A DNA stretch of 5,264 nucleotides from Shewanella sp. GTDB lineage: Bacteria > Pseudomonadota > Gammaproteobacteria > Enterobacterales > Shewanellaceae. Numbering within the stretch: the stretch's first letter is position 1; each line of letters begins with the position of its first letter. Where the stretch lies: contig SDWK01000912.1 in the NCBI GenBank assembly GCA_004195335.1, positions 1 to 5,264 of the forward strand, in the 5' to 3' direction. The notes beneath the pieces are model-generated. The model had not been told where the DNA came from. It did not search any database and saw nothing but the letters and a program-made list of their open reading frames with translations. Shown here in pieces: positions 1 through 5,146 of this stretch. Both the position numbers and the translations under genes were made by a program.

Positions 1-19
1 AGATGTGTATAAGAGACAG
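1..19 (+). other. Nextera/Tn5 mosaic-end sequencing adapter (artefact)
   Basis: The first 19 bases read AGATGTGTATAAGAGACAG, which is exactly the Tn5 mosaic end used in Nextera library preparation. It is library sequence left on the contig end, not genomic DNA and not a natural Tn5 copy: no transposase or further transposon sequence follows. In the third frame it translates as MCIRDR, a known contamination signature in predicted proteins from metagenomic assemblies. The true sequence begins at about base 20. Confidence 0.97.
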
Positions 20-352
20 GTTTAAAACTCTTAGGAACCACATAAGCCAATATTATTCCTTAAAATCAACAAGTTGCTTTGGTCGGCCCCCGGAGCCTAT
101 CAGCTATTCAAAGACCTACATGATCTGGCGATCAGTCCTGTATGACTGGCGTCTTCTAACTCCAAGAGAAAAACGATTACAGTATTGTCGATCTCACCGA
201 GGCAGGCTACGCTCCAACCCATGCCTCAATACGAACCAAGGAGATCAACATGAAGCTGAAAGTAATCACTATTCGATTCAGAGCCCTAACTGCTGAGTCA
301 ATCCCTATGAATTCAGAGCAAACAATTGTTTTTTCCTGCACCAATCATTTGG
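20..352. other. Unassigned region downstream of rfbC
   Basis: These 333 bases between the adapter and the rfbC stop codon contain no gene, RNA or terminator that I recognise. The plus-strand frame opening at base 3 starts inside the adapter and is spurious. The sequence beyond rfbC on the minus strand has a small inverted repeat (ACCAA-ATGA-TTGGT, 342-355) overlapping the rfbC stop, but a run of A rather than T follows it in the rfbC direction, so it does not look like an intrinsic terminator. AACAATTGTT at about 321-330 is a perfect palindrome without a loop. The only gene-like sign is the ribosome binding site and ATG at 238-252, listed separately. Confidence 0.5.
238..252 (+). promoter_or_regulatory. 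Strong Shine-Dalgarno plus ATG with no convincing gene behind it
   Basis: AAGGAG at 238-243 lies six bases before an ATG at 250, an ideal bacterial initiation site. The frame begins MKLKVITIRF and stays open to 537, but more than half of it runs antisense through the end of rfbC, where a convincing rfbC is already encoded. Inference: this may be the start of a plus-strand gene whose body was lost when the present junction with rfbC formed, or simple chance. I do not recognise the peptide with any confidence. Confidence 0.3.
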
Positions 353-916
353 TCATGAAAAAACTTCCGCATTTTCAAGAAGGCAGCCCTGTTGATCCTT
401 GGCAGCCAACTGAGGTGGATCTGTTTGGACAGGCCATTGTATGCCTATTGATGGATCATTCCAGCGCACGCAACGCTCATACTGCGGCGCATAATAATCG
501 GTCGCCTTATACAGAAAATCTGCCGATTCACTGGTGACTAGAAATCCATGAGCGAACCCAGGTGGCACCCAAAGTTGCCTGTGATTATTTTCGCTTATTT
601 CTACGCCCACCCATTGACCGAATGTGGGTGAACTCTTCCGAATGTCTACCGCTACATCAAACACCGAACCATACACCACACGGACAAGCTTCCCTTGCGG
701 CTGTTGGATTTGATAATGCAGTCCCCGCAAAATGCCCTTGGATGAACGACTGTGATTATCTTGCACAAAGGGAGCAGGCATCGGCAAACCGAGCTTTTGC
801 AATTCTTCATGGAAGCGCTTTTCGTTGAAGCTTTCCATAAACCAGCCTCGATCGTCTCCAAATACGGCGGGCTCGATGATCACTACATCAGGGATAGCTG
901 TCTGTATCAGCTTCAT
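353..916 (-). CDS. rfbC: dTDP-4-dehydrorhamnose 3,5-epimerase RfbC/RmlC
   Basis: This cytoplasmic enzyme epimerises dTDP-4-keto-6-deoxy-D-glucose at C3 and C5 to dTDP-4-keto-L-rhamnose, the third step of dTDP-L-rhamnose synthesis. The 187 residues match the usual RmlC length of about 180-190 and cover the whole cupin-type beta barrel. Visible family landmarks are GDDRGWF (20-26), the [18 protein letters not shown] segment (52-69) with the expected catalytic His67 in RGLH, Lys76 in [15 protein letters not shown] (85-93), PPGFAHGF (118-125), and KATDYY (137-142) holding the expected catalytic Tyr. It ends with WNDP (152-155) near the C-terminal part. The ATG at 916 overlaps the rfbA stop in an ATGA junction; the Shine-Dalgarno there is weak, so translation is probably coupled to rfbA. 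It is the last gene of the operon, and no clear terminator follows it. Confidence 0.97.
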   Translation of the reverse strand: MKLIQTAIPDVVIIEPAVFGDDRGWFMESFNEKRFHEELQKLGLPMPAPFVQDNHSRSSKGILRGLHYQIQQPQGKLVRVVYGSVFDVAVDIRKSSPTFGQWVGVEISENNHRQLWVPPGFAHGFLVTSESADFLYKATDYYAPQYERCVRWNDPSIGIQWPVQTDPPQLAAKDQQGCLLENAEVFS

Positions 917-1797
917 TTATCCATACCGTTCAGCATATTGAGCAGATACTGTCCGTAGCCAGTCTTACTCAAACACTTAGCTTGGGCCAATAATGATTGA
1001 GCACTTATCCACCCTTTAGAGAAAGCAATCTCCTCCAAGCACGCTACTTTTAATCCTTGGCGATGCTCAATAGTATGCACGAAATGACTGGCTTCGAGCA
1101 ATGACTCATGGGTTCCCGTATCCAGCCAAGCAAAACCACGACCAAGCACCTCTACATTGAGGCTTTGATCTTCAAGGTACACTTTGTTTACCTCTGTTAT
1201 TTCCAGTTCTCCACGGGACGAAGGCTTAATGGTCTTTGCAATTTCCACTACGCGATTATCATAGAAATATAAACCTGTAACGGCGTAGTTAGATTTCGGG
1301 CTGACCGGCTTCTCCTCAATGCTAATCGCATGACCTTCTGAATCGAACTCTACGACACCAAAACGGTCTGGATCAGCGACATGGTAACCGAAAACGGTGG
1401 CGCCATGCTCACGCTTTGTGGCAGCACACAGATTATCGGAGAAGTGCTGTCCATAGAAAATATTATCACCCAGAATCAGACAGCAATTGTCGTCTCCAAT
1501 AAACTCCTCACCAATAATGAAGGCCTGGGCCAGACCGTCAGGAGAAGGCTGTTCGGCATAGTCTAGCTCGATACCAAACTGGCTTCCATCTCCCAGAAGT
1601 TTCCGGAAATTAGGCAAATCCTCCGGAGTGGAGATGATCAGAACCTCGCGGATACCAGCCAGCATCAGTACCGAGAGAGGGTAATAGATCATCGGCTTGT
1701 CGTAGATCGGAAGCAACTGTTTTGACACCCCTAGAGTGATAGGATGAAGTCTCGTTCCAGAACCACCGGCAAGGATAATACCCTTGTATTTATGCAT
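913..1797 (-). CDS. rfbA: Glucose-1-phosphate thymidylyltransferase RfbA/RmlA
   Basis: RfbA joins alpha-D-glucose-1-phosphate to dTTP, giving dTDP-glucose and pyrophosphate, the committed step of dTDP-rhamnose synthesis; it acts in the cytoplasm, usually as a tetramer. The start chosen is ATG at 1797 ([12 protein letters not shown]), giving 294 residues, the normal family length. The same frame is open upstream to 1998, but that extension lies within rfbD. AAGGTG precedes this ATG at a suitable distance. Motifs: the nucleotide-binding signature GGSGTRLHP (11-19) with Arg16 and Lys26; [12 protein letters not shown] (82-93); metal-binding Asp111 in LGDNIFYG (109-116); EEKP (161-164); WLDTGTH (224-230). 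Start is one base after the rfbD stop (TGACATG), and its own TGA overlaps the rfbC ATG, so it sits in a tightly coupled operon. All expected residues are present and the enzyme should be active. Family regulation by dTDP-rhamnose feedback is known but is not visible here. Confidence 0.97.
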   Translation of the reverse strand: MHKYKGIILAGGSGTRLHPITLGVSKQLLPIYDKPMIYYPLSVLMLAGIREVLIISTPEDLPNFRKLLGDGSQFGIELDYAEQPSPDGLAQAFIIGEEFIGDDNCCLILGDNIFYGQHFSDNLCAATKREHGATVFGYHVADPDRFGVVEFDSEGHAISIEEKPVSPKSNYAVTGLYFYDNRVVEIAKTIKPSSRGELEITEVNKVYLEDQSLNVEVLGRGFAWLDTGTHESLLEASHFVHTIEHRQGLKVACLEEIAFSKGWISAQSLLAQAKCLSKTGYGQYLLNMLNGMDK

Positions 1798-1798
1798 G

Positions 1799-2692
1799 TC
1801 ATTCACCTTGAACTTCCTTAAGCATACGAGAGACACCATCCTGCCAAGAAGGAAGATGTAATTTGAAGTTTTCACGTAACTTGCGAGTATCCAATCTTGA
1901 ATTATGAGGCCGTATGGCCGGAGTTGGATACGCACTTGTCGGAATCGGCTCGATGCTCTGCACAGCGAGAGTAGTGCCGCGACTACGAGCCTGTTCAATC
2001 ACAAAACCTGCAACGTCAAACCAGGAAGTTTCGCCACTGGGTGCTAGGTGATAGAGACCTGATAGCTGACTATTGCATACAGTACTGCGCAAGGCATGGG
2101 CGGTGACATCGGCTATCAGTTCAGCTCCCGTAGGAACTCCAATCTGATCATCGATCACCTTAAGGCATTCGCGTTCGCGAGCAAGTTGCAACATCGTCTT
2201 GGGGAAATTTTTGCCGCGAGAACCATATACCCAACTAGTCCTGAAAATCAGATGATTGCAACCGGAAGCCTGGATCGCTAACTCTCCCGCCAGCTTGCTT
2301 AAACCATATTGGTTAATCGGGGCAGTTGAATCAGATTCTTGCCAGGGCGCATTTCCACTTCCATCGAACACATAATCTGTTGAGTAATGCACCAGCAAAC
2401 CGCCAATAAGGCCAATCTCATTTGCAAGTATCTGCGGAGCTAGAGCGTTGACTAGATGAGCCTTACCTGGTTCACTCTCAGCTTTGTCCACGGCGGTATA
2501 AGCTGCAGCATTAACAACAATTTGTGGTTGTAGCTTACGAACTGTAGTTCGGAGAGATTCTAAATCAGAGAGATCTCCACATAAACCGTTTTCACTGTAT
2601 CGGTCGAGTGCAACCAGCTCTCCCAACGGAGAAAGTGCACGTTGGAGTTCCCAGCCAACCTGACCGTTTTTTCCGAGCAGGAGAATTTTCAT
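1799..2692 (-). CDS. rfbD: dTDP-4-dehydrorhamnose reductase RfbD/RmlD
   Basis: RfbD catalyses the final step, NAD(P)H-dependent reduction of dTDP-4-keto-L-rhamnose to dTDP-L-rhamnose, in the cytoplasm. It is a short-chain dehydrogenase-fold protein of 297 residues, a typical length. The N-terminal Rossmann motif is GKNGQVG (7-13). The catalytic triad is visible as Ser104/Thr105 in YSTDYVFDG (103-111) and Tyr129-x3-Lys133 in [22 protein letters not shown] (61-72) and RTSWVYG (151-157) are further family signatures, and the C-terminal part carries the sugar-binding RPHNSRLDT (about 261-269). Its ATG at 2692 overlaps the rfbB stop as ATGA with little Shine-Dalgarno sequence upstream, pointing to translational coupling with rfbB. 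The stop lies one base before rfbA. Nothing suggests damage. Confidence 0.97.
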   Translation of the reverse strand: MKILLLGKNGQVGWELQRALSPLGELVALDRYSENGLCGDLSDLESLRTTVRKLQPQIVVNAAAYTAVDKAESEPGKAHLVNALAPQILANEIGLIGGLLVHYSTDYVFDGSGNAPWQESDSTAPINQYGLSKLAGELAIQASGCNHLIFRTSWVYGSRGKNFPKTMLQLARERECLKVIDDQIGVPTGAELIADVTAHALRSTVCNSQLSGLYHLAPSGETSWFDVAGFVIEQARSRGTTLAVQSIEPIPTSAYPTPAIRPHNSRLDTRKLRENFKLHLPSWQDGVSRMLKEVQGE

Positions 2693-3786
2693 GGCTGAAC
2701 TTTTCTATTAATATAGTTATTGTCAATCCATTGCTGATAGGTACCACTTTTTACATGTGCAACCCACTCGTAATTACTCAAATACCACTCGACAGTGTTA
2801 CGAATACCTGATTCAAAAGTTTGCTCTGGTACCCAACCCAACTCAAACTGAATTTTGCTGGCATCTATGGCATAGCGGATGTCATGTCCAGGGCGATCTG
2901 TCACATAAGCTATAAGTCCTTCAAAACCTGATTTGTTGCCACTTGCCCGTGAATGCGGATTGTCTGATGCTAAATCTTCGAGAATTCCACAAATAGCTTC
3001 AACGACTTCAATGTTCTGCTTCTCGTTGTGACCACCGATGTTGTAGGTCTCACCGACCTTCCCTTCGGTCACTACCTTGTACAGAGCCCGGGCATGATCT
3101 TCTACGTAGAGCCAATCTCGCACCTGGTTGCCCCTGCCGTACACCGGCAACGGTTTGCCATCCAGGGCATTGAGGATTATCAGCGGAATCAGCTTCTCGG
3201 GAAAGTGATAGGGGCCGTAGTTGTTGGAGCAGTTAGTAATCAGCGTTGGGAAGCCATAGGTTCGTCGCCACGCACGAACGAGATGGTCTGAACTGGCTTT
3301 ACTGGCAGAATAGGGTGAACTGGGTGCATAAGGGGTCTGTTCAGTAAACAAGTCATCAGTCCCCTCCAGGTCGCCATAGACTTCATCAGTCGAGATATGA
3401 TGAAAACGAAATATTGCCTTACGTACCGTACCCAACTCCTGCCAGTAACTGCGTGCAATTTCCAGCAACTTAAATGTGCCCAGGATATTGGTTTCGATAA
3501 AAGCAGCAGGGCCATCGATGGAGCGGTCAACATGACTTTCCGCCGCGAGGTGCATCACCGCATCGGGTTGATGTTCACTGAATACCCGCTCAAGTTCAGA
3601 ACGATTACAGATATCAACCTGTTCAAACGCGTAACGGTCACTTGAATCAACTTCCTTAAGCGATTCCAGATTACCGGCATAAGTAAGCTTGTCGACATTA
3701 ACGACTGAATCAGTAGTATTCTGAATGATATGACGAATAACAGCAGAGCCTATAAAGCCTGCACCACCGGTTACAAGTATTTTCAT
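2689..3786 (-). CDS. rfbB: dTDP-glucose 4,6-dehydratase RfbB/RmlB, with an in-frame repeat-like insert
   Basis: RfbB converts dTDP-glucose to dTDP-4-keto-6-deoxyglucose using bound NAD+, the second step of dTDP-rhamnose synthesis; the family works as a cytoplasmic homodimer. The 365-residue protein has the Rossmann motif GGAGFIG (7-13), [11 protein letters not shown] (79-89), the catalytic STDEVYG (132-138) with Asp134 and Glu135, Tyr159-x3-Lys163 in YSASK, and the nucleotide-sugar segment [14 protein letters not shown] (188-201). RDWLYVEDH (223-231) and VTDRPGHD (295-302) follow. Between residues about 273 and 288 there is extra sequence, including NPHSRASGN, before the conserved VTDRPGHD. 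That makes the protein about ten residues longer than the usual ~355 and looks like a translated palindromic repeat. The ATG at 3786 has AGGAAA six bases upstream. It is first in the operon, preceded by the epimerase relic, and its end overlaps rfbD by four bases. The insert lies in a variable loop, so activity is probably retained (inference). Confidence 0.96.
   Translation of the reverse strand: MKILVTGGAGFIGSAVIRHIIQNTTDSVVNVDKLTYAGNLESLKEVDSSDRYAFEQVDICNRSELERVFSEHQPDAVMHLAAESHVDRSIDGPAAFIETNILGTFKLLEIARSYWQELGTVRKAIFRFHHISTDEVYGDLEGTDDLFTEQTPYAPSSPYSASKASSDHLVRAWRRTYGFPTLITNCSNNYGPYHFPEKLIPLIILNALDGKPLPVYGRGNQVRDWLYVEDHARALYKVVTEGKVGETYNIGGHNEKQNIEVVEAICGILEDLASDNPHSRASGNKSGFEGLIAYVTDRPGHDIRYAIDASKIQFELGWVPEQTFESGIRNTVEWYLSNYEWVAHVKSGTYQQWIDNNYINRKVQP
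2935..2961 (-). repeat. REP-like palindromic repeat inside rfbB, translated as NPHSRASGN
   Basis: Codons 276-284 of rfbB encode NPHSRASGN. This is the peptide produced when a widespread gammaproteobacterial intergenic palindrome (a CATTCCCGCG...CGGGAATG-type repeat) is read in one frame. The DNA here (CCGCATTCACGGGCAAGTGG) resembles that consensus with several substitutions, so the palindrome is decayed. The surrounding loop before VTDRPGHD is normally shorter in RfbB. Identification is from memory of the translated form, not from a search; a lineage-specific loop is the alternative. Confidence 0.55.
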
Positions 3787-3792
3787 GTTTCA

Positions 3793-3798
3793 TTTCCT
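3793..3798 (-). promoter_or_regulatory. rfbB ribosome binding site
   Basis: AGGAAA on the minus strand lies six bases upstream of the rfbB ATG and fixes that start. It is the best Shine-Dalgarno of the four rfb genes, as expected for the first gene of a coupled operon. The site overlaps the very end of the decayed epimerase copy. I could not assign a convincing -35/-10 promoter pair in the 3787-3985 spacer: TAGAAT (about 3824-3829, minus strand) resembles a -10 box but has no good -35 partner. Confidence 0.6.
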
Positions 3799-3871
3799 AT
3801 TAGCGGCAGATGGCCCGATATTATTCTACAAACCACCTTACCCCACTGTTTTGCATCAAACGAATAAAGCC
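3797..3871 (-). pseudogene. Decayed 3' end of a nucleotide-sugar epimerase gene (second copy)
   Basis: This stretch upstream of rfbB resembles the 3' end of the epimerase gene at 5147. Aligning 3797-3845 with 5147-5195 without gaps, I count 38 identical bases of 49, including the exact shared run TCTACAAACC. In the matching frame it reads GF...GVRWFVE-stop-YRAICR-stop, against GFKPAT...GVGRFVDWYRAFYRQ in the live copy. The Trp codon of FVxWYR is TAA here, and the GF-to-GV spacing is one codon shorter. It is therefore a non-functional remnant in the same orientation. Upstream of 3871 the similarity fades. Either a tandem epimerase gene decayed, or an old insertion downstream of the epimerase left a displaced copy of its 3' end. 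Confidence 0.7.
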
Positions 3872-3960
3872 TCTGTTGCCTCAGTGCGTAAAGGACTTGC
3901 AAATCCCACTCTTTATCCCCAACTCTTACCCGCTCAATCCAGCTATATGTCCAAAACATA

Positions 3961-3994
3961 AACTTCTAAGGGGGACAGGCACTCCTTAATGAGC
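3961..3994 (+). repeat. REP-like direct repeat, copy 1 (downstream of the HEPN gene)
   Basis: The core GGGGGACAGGCA, preceded by AACTTCTAA and followed six bases later by AATGAGC, recurs in the same orientation at 4688-4720. Over about 34 bases the two copies differ by one indel and five substitutions, all five in the stretch between core and AATGAGC. GGGGACAGGCAC-type sequences are familiar in gammaproteobacterial intergenic regions as REP elements mobilised by REP-associated tyrosine transposases (general knowledge; not searched). The stop codon and last two codons of the HEPN gene lie inside this copy. Confidence 0.75.
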
Positions 3995-4375
3995 CCCCAT
4001 AGCTGTCAACCAGACCTCCATAAATTCTGCATAATCTTTCAAGTTTGCAAAAATACGCTGAGCAAGTTCTTCATTGTAGGTATGCACGGTTAAATTCCGA
4101 TCATCGACCATCACCATGGCTAAACGCGACTGATCTTCAGTCAGCAGACCAACTTGCAGACAGGCACGGATAACACCCTTTGGCGAGCCCTGCTCCAGCC
4201 CTTCCTGCTCACGTAAATAAAGTTGTGCGGCCTTCCAGACGGCCTCAAATGTATATTCGAAACGTTGAATAGCTGCATCCCGCACAACATCGTCGCCAGA
4301 TTCTCCCAATGGCAAACTAGAGAGTGTTGCGAGTGCATTTACAGCAACCCCTAATCTTTCCCTCAGTCGCCCCAT
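3986..4375 (-). CDS. HEPN-domain toxin (HI0074-like nucleotidyltransferase substrate-binding protein)
   Basis: This 129-residue all-helical protein matches the HI0074-type 'nucleotidyltransferase substrate binding' family, which belongs to the HEPN superfamily. Recognisable parts are FEYTFEAVWKAAQLYLREQEG (about 39-59), SPKGVIRACLQVGLL (64-78) and the key motif in DDRNLTVHTYNEE (91-103). Arg93-x4-His98-x-Tyr100 fits RX4HXY, the RNase motif of HEPN toxins in HEPN/MNT systems. In the studied Shewanella pair the MNT partner adenylylates the motif Tyr to neutralise the toxin (family knowledge). Predicted role here: a cytoplasmic RNA-cleaving toxin controlled by the upstream MNT protein. ATG 4375 lies inside the end of the MNT gene (13-base overlap), indicating coupling with antitoxin made first. 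The stop codon falls inside the REP-like repeat. The exact RNA target cannot be inferred. A non-toxic substrate-binding role, as originally proposed for HI0074, is possible. Confidence 0.9.
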   Translation of the reverse strand: MGRLRERLGVAVNALATLSSLPLGESGDDVVRDAAIQRFEYTFEAVWKAAQLYLREQEGLEQGSPKGVIRACLQVGLLTEDQSRLAMVMVDDRNLTVHTYNEELAQRIFANLKDYAEFMEVWLTAMGAH

Positions 4376-4659
4376 TCCACGCCCTCCGAAAGAACTCTTT
4401 GACGAAATGCTTCGTCAGTTTTGGAAATATCTACCACATCCACTTTGTAGAGGACATTACTCTGTTCAAGGTCTTCTCGCACTTGGCTCAGCAGCCCCGC
4501 AGGGAGGTCAATTACAGAGAGAATAGCAACATCAACATCAGAAGCAGAACGGGCCCGACCTGTAGCCTGTGACCCGAACAGAAAAATGCGCACCGGGTAT
4601 GACGCAAGCCTGGCTTGAATGATCTCTCTGATTTGCCGGATGTCTTTTTCTGCAGCCAT
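4363..4659 (-). CDS. MNT-type nucleotidyltransferase (antitoxin of the HEPN/MNT pair)
   Basis: This 98-residue minimal nucleotidyltransferase of the DNA polymerase beta superfamily is HI0073-like. The signature is complete: FLFGSQATGRARSASDVDVAI, with the Gly-Ser of the GS motif and the two metal-binding aspartates of DVD, eleven and thirteen residues after the Ser. A third acidic residue is available in KVDVVD further on. In HEPN/MNT toxin-antitoxin systems such proteins transfer AMP from ATP to the HEPN toxin and so inactivate it. The start could be GTG at 4662 or ATG at 4659; ATG is preferred because AGG of AGGTGATGTG lies seven bases upstream. It overlaps the HEPN gene by 13 bases. The segment between the two REP-like repeats holds just this pair. 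The complete active site argues that it is functional. An independent housekeeping nucleotidyltransferase is the less likely alternative. Confidence 0.9.
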   Translation of the reverse strand: MAAEKDIRQIREIIQARLASYPVRIFLFGSQATGRARSASDVDVAILSVIDLPAGLLSQVREDLEQSNVLYKVDVVDISKTDEAFRQRVLSEGVEWGD

Positions 4660-4677
4660 CACATCACCTGGTTTTGG

Positions 4678-4702
4678 GTCCCCTGGGAACTTCTAGGGGG
4701 AC
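4678..4702 (+). repeat. Imperfect hairpin at REP-like copy 2
   Basis: GTCCCCT at 4678-4684 can pair with AGGGGGAC at 4695-4702, leaving one unpaired G and a ten-base loop. REP elements typically fold this way. Copy 1 lacks the left arm: CCAAAACATA precedes it instead. The hairpin sits just upstream of the MNT start and could affect its leader RNA, which is inference only. Confidence 0.5.
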
Positions 4703-4720
4703 AGGCAACTTTCAATGAGC
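4688..4720 (+). repeat. REP-like direct repeat, copy 2 (upstream of the MNT gene)
   Basis: This is the second copy of the element at 3961-3994, in the same orientation: AACTTCTA, then GGGGGACAGGCA, then six bases, then AATGAGC. Between the two copies lie 693 bases that consist almost only of the MNT/HEPN operon. Sequence outside the repeats shows no further similarity. The arrangement would allow loss of the pair by homologous recombination between copies, although 33 bases with mismatches is a poor substrate for RecA. Confidence 0.75.
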
Positions 4721-4763
4721 AACCCCTGCCCTACTACAGCCACCCCTGAGAACCAAAAGCCTT

Positions 4764-4859
4764 TTAAGCTAGACCAGCTCTCTTCATTCTCACCCTTGCC
4801 AACTCCTTGTCAGTCAAAGGCGTATCCACATACTCCGTCCATTCTTGCTTAAGGTCCAT
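4764..4859 (-). other. Short unrecognised reading frame (31 codons)
   Basis: ATG at 4859 to TAA at 4764 encodes 31 residues, starting MDLKQEWTEYVD and ending VRMKRAGLA. The composition (many charged residues, EYVDTPLTDKELARVR) is protein-like rather than random-looking. The frame stays open a few codons upstream into the neighbouring palindromic element before reaching a stop. I cannot identify it. It might be the tail of a larger gene cut by the element, possibly a transposase of the REP-associated type given the repeats around it, but that is a guess. There is no clear Shine-Dalgarno. Confidence 0.2.
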
Positions 4860-4860
4860 C

Positions 4861-4992
4861 GGGGTCGGACCACACCAACTGACCGATTTCACTTATTTTT
4901 TCTCTATTTTTAGTTGTAAAATACAGCCTTAAACCACCAATTTTCACGGTGAAATCACAGCGTAACTGTTTGGAATCGTCAGGGACCTGACA
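4861..4992. mobile_element. Putative non-autonomous palindromic element (MITE/BIME-like) interrupting an MNT gene
   Basis: The segment starts with GGGGTCGGACCACACC, a REP-like palindromic end, and finishes with GTCAGGGACCTGAC, a perfect palindrome around GA. Inside, GATTTCAC (4885-4892) is matched in inverse by GTGAAATC (4949-4956). Outside those, CCAACTGACC on the left loosely mirrors CCAAACAGTTACGC on the right when reversed. The core is AT-rich (TTATTTTTTCTCTATTTTTAG), unlike the flanks. The coding sequence of the MNT gene ends abruptly at its right edge. These signs fit a small element with imperfect terminal inverted repeats; no transposase is encoded. One minus-strand frame is open for about 50 codons across it without an ATG, and I do not recognise it. 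Boundaries are approximate. Confidence 0.42.
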
Positions 4993-5129
4993 GTTACATA
5001 CAGATCAATATCCCCGCCGCTCAGACAATCATTGACTCGTGAGCCAAAAAGAATCAGACCGGTTTCGGGACCAAAAATCTCTTTCGCGCTGCGTTTCATA
5101 ATTTCAATCTGAATCTGAGTCAGGCGCAT
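4944..5129 (-). pseudogene. Truncated MNT-type nucleotidyltransferase
   Basis: The frame begins MRLTQIQIEIMKRSAKEIFG and carries the nucleotidyltransferase signature LFGSRVNDCLSGGDIDL (27-43), with Gly29-Ser30 and the aspartates Asp40 and Asp42. After DLYVTV (residue 46) the match to the family stops and 15 unrelated residues follow to a TGA. Members are usually 100 residues or more, so roughly the C-terminal half, including the third acidic residue, is missing. The break coincides with the nested inverted repeats at 4962-4997. ATG 5129 is preferred over GTG 5135 because GAGG precedes it at normal spacing. It lies 17 bases after the epimerase stop on the same strand. No HEPN partner for this subtype remains beside it. 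It is probably inactive, though a short expressed peptide cannot be excluded. Confidence 0.8.
4962..4997. repeat. Nested inverted repeats at the broken end of the MNT gene
   Basis: GTAACTG (4962-4968) pairs with CAGTTAC (4991-4997), and between them GTCAGG (4978-4983) pairs with CCTGAC (4986-4991) around a GA centre; the two structures share base 4991. This is where the nucleotidyltransferase similarity ends, so it probably marks the edge of the inserted element or a recombination scar. Confidence 0.55.
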
Positions 5130-5146
5130 GGTCACCTCAGCATAAT

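Noticed and set aside
1..19. Genuine Tn5 end or insertion scar
   Set aside because: The match is the engineered mosaic end, located exactly at the sequence edge with nothing else of Tn5 present.
3..296. Plus-strand open frame of 97 codons beginning MCIRDR
   Set aside because: Its start codon lies within the sequencing adapter and the peptide matches no family I know, so it is a contamination artefact.
342..355. Inverted repeat ACCAA-ATGA-TTGGT at the rfbC stop as a terminator
   Set aside because: The stem is only five AT-rich base pairs and on the minus strand it is followed by A residues rather than a T run.
250..537. Plus-strand frame from the strong ribosome binding site as a complete gene
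   Set aside because: From 353 onward it is antisense to the conserved end of rfbC; only the initiation site is kept as an observation.
1798..1998. 67-codon N-terminal extension of rfbA
   Set aside because: It is out-of-frame sequence of rfb[13 protein letters not shown] at 1797 is the family's normal start, with a Shine-Dalgarno in front.
3783..3959. Minus-strand frame of 58 codons (MFWTYSWIERV...) that overlaps the rfbB start as ATGA
   Set aside because: The overlap looks like an operon junction, but there is no Shine-Dalgarno, and the right-hand part reads the epimerase relic in a different frame from the ancestral one. It is most likely chance, though expression data could revive it.
4324..4572. 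Plus-strand frame of 82 codons across the MNT gene
   Set aside because: It is the antisense shadow of a convincing nucleotidyltransferase with intact motifs.
4751..4780. Small palindromes AAAAGGCTTTT and AGCT..AGCT as a terminator
   Set aside because: The stems are short with almost no loop and no following T run on either strand.
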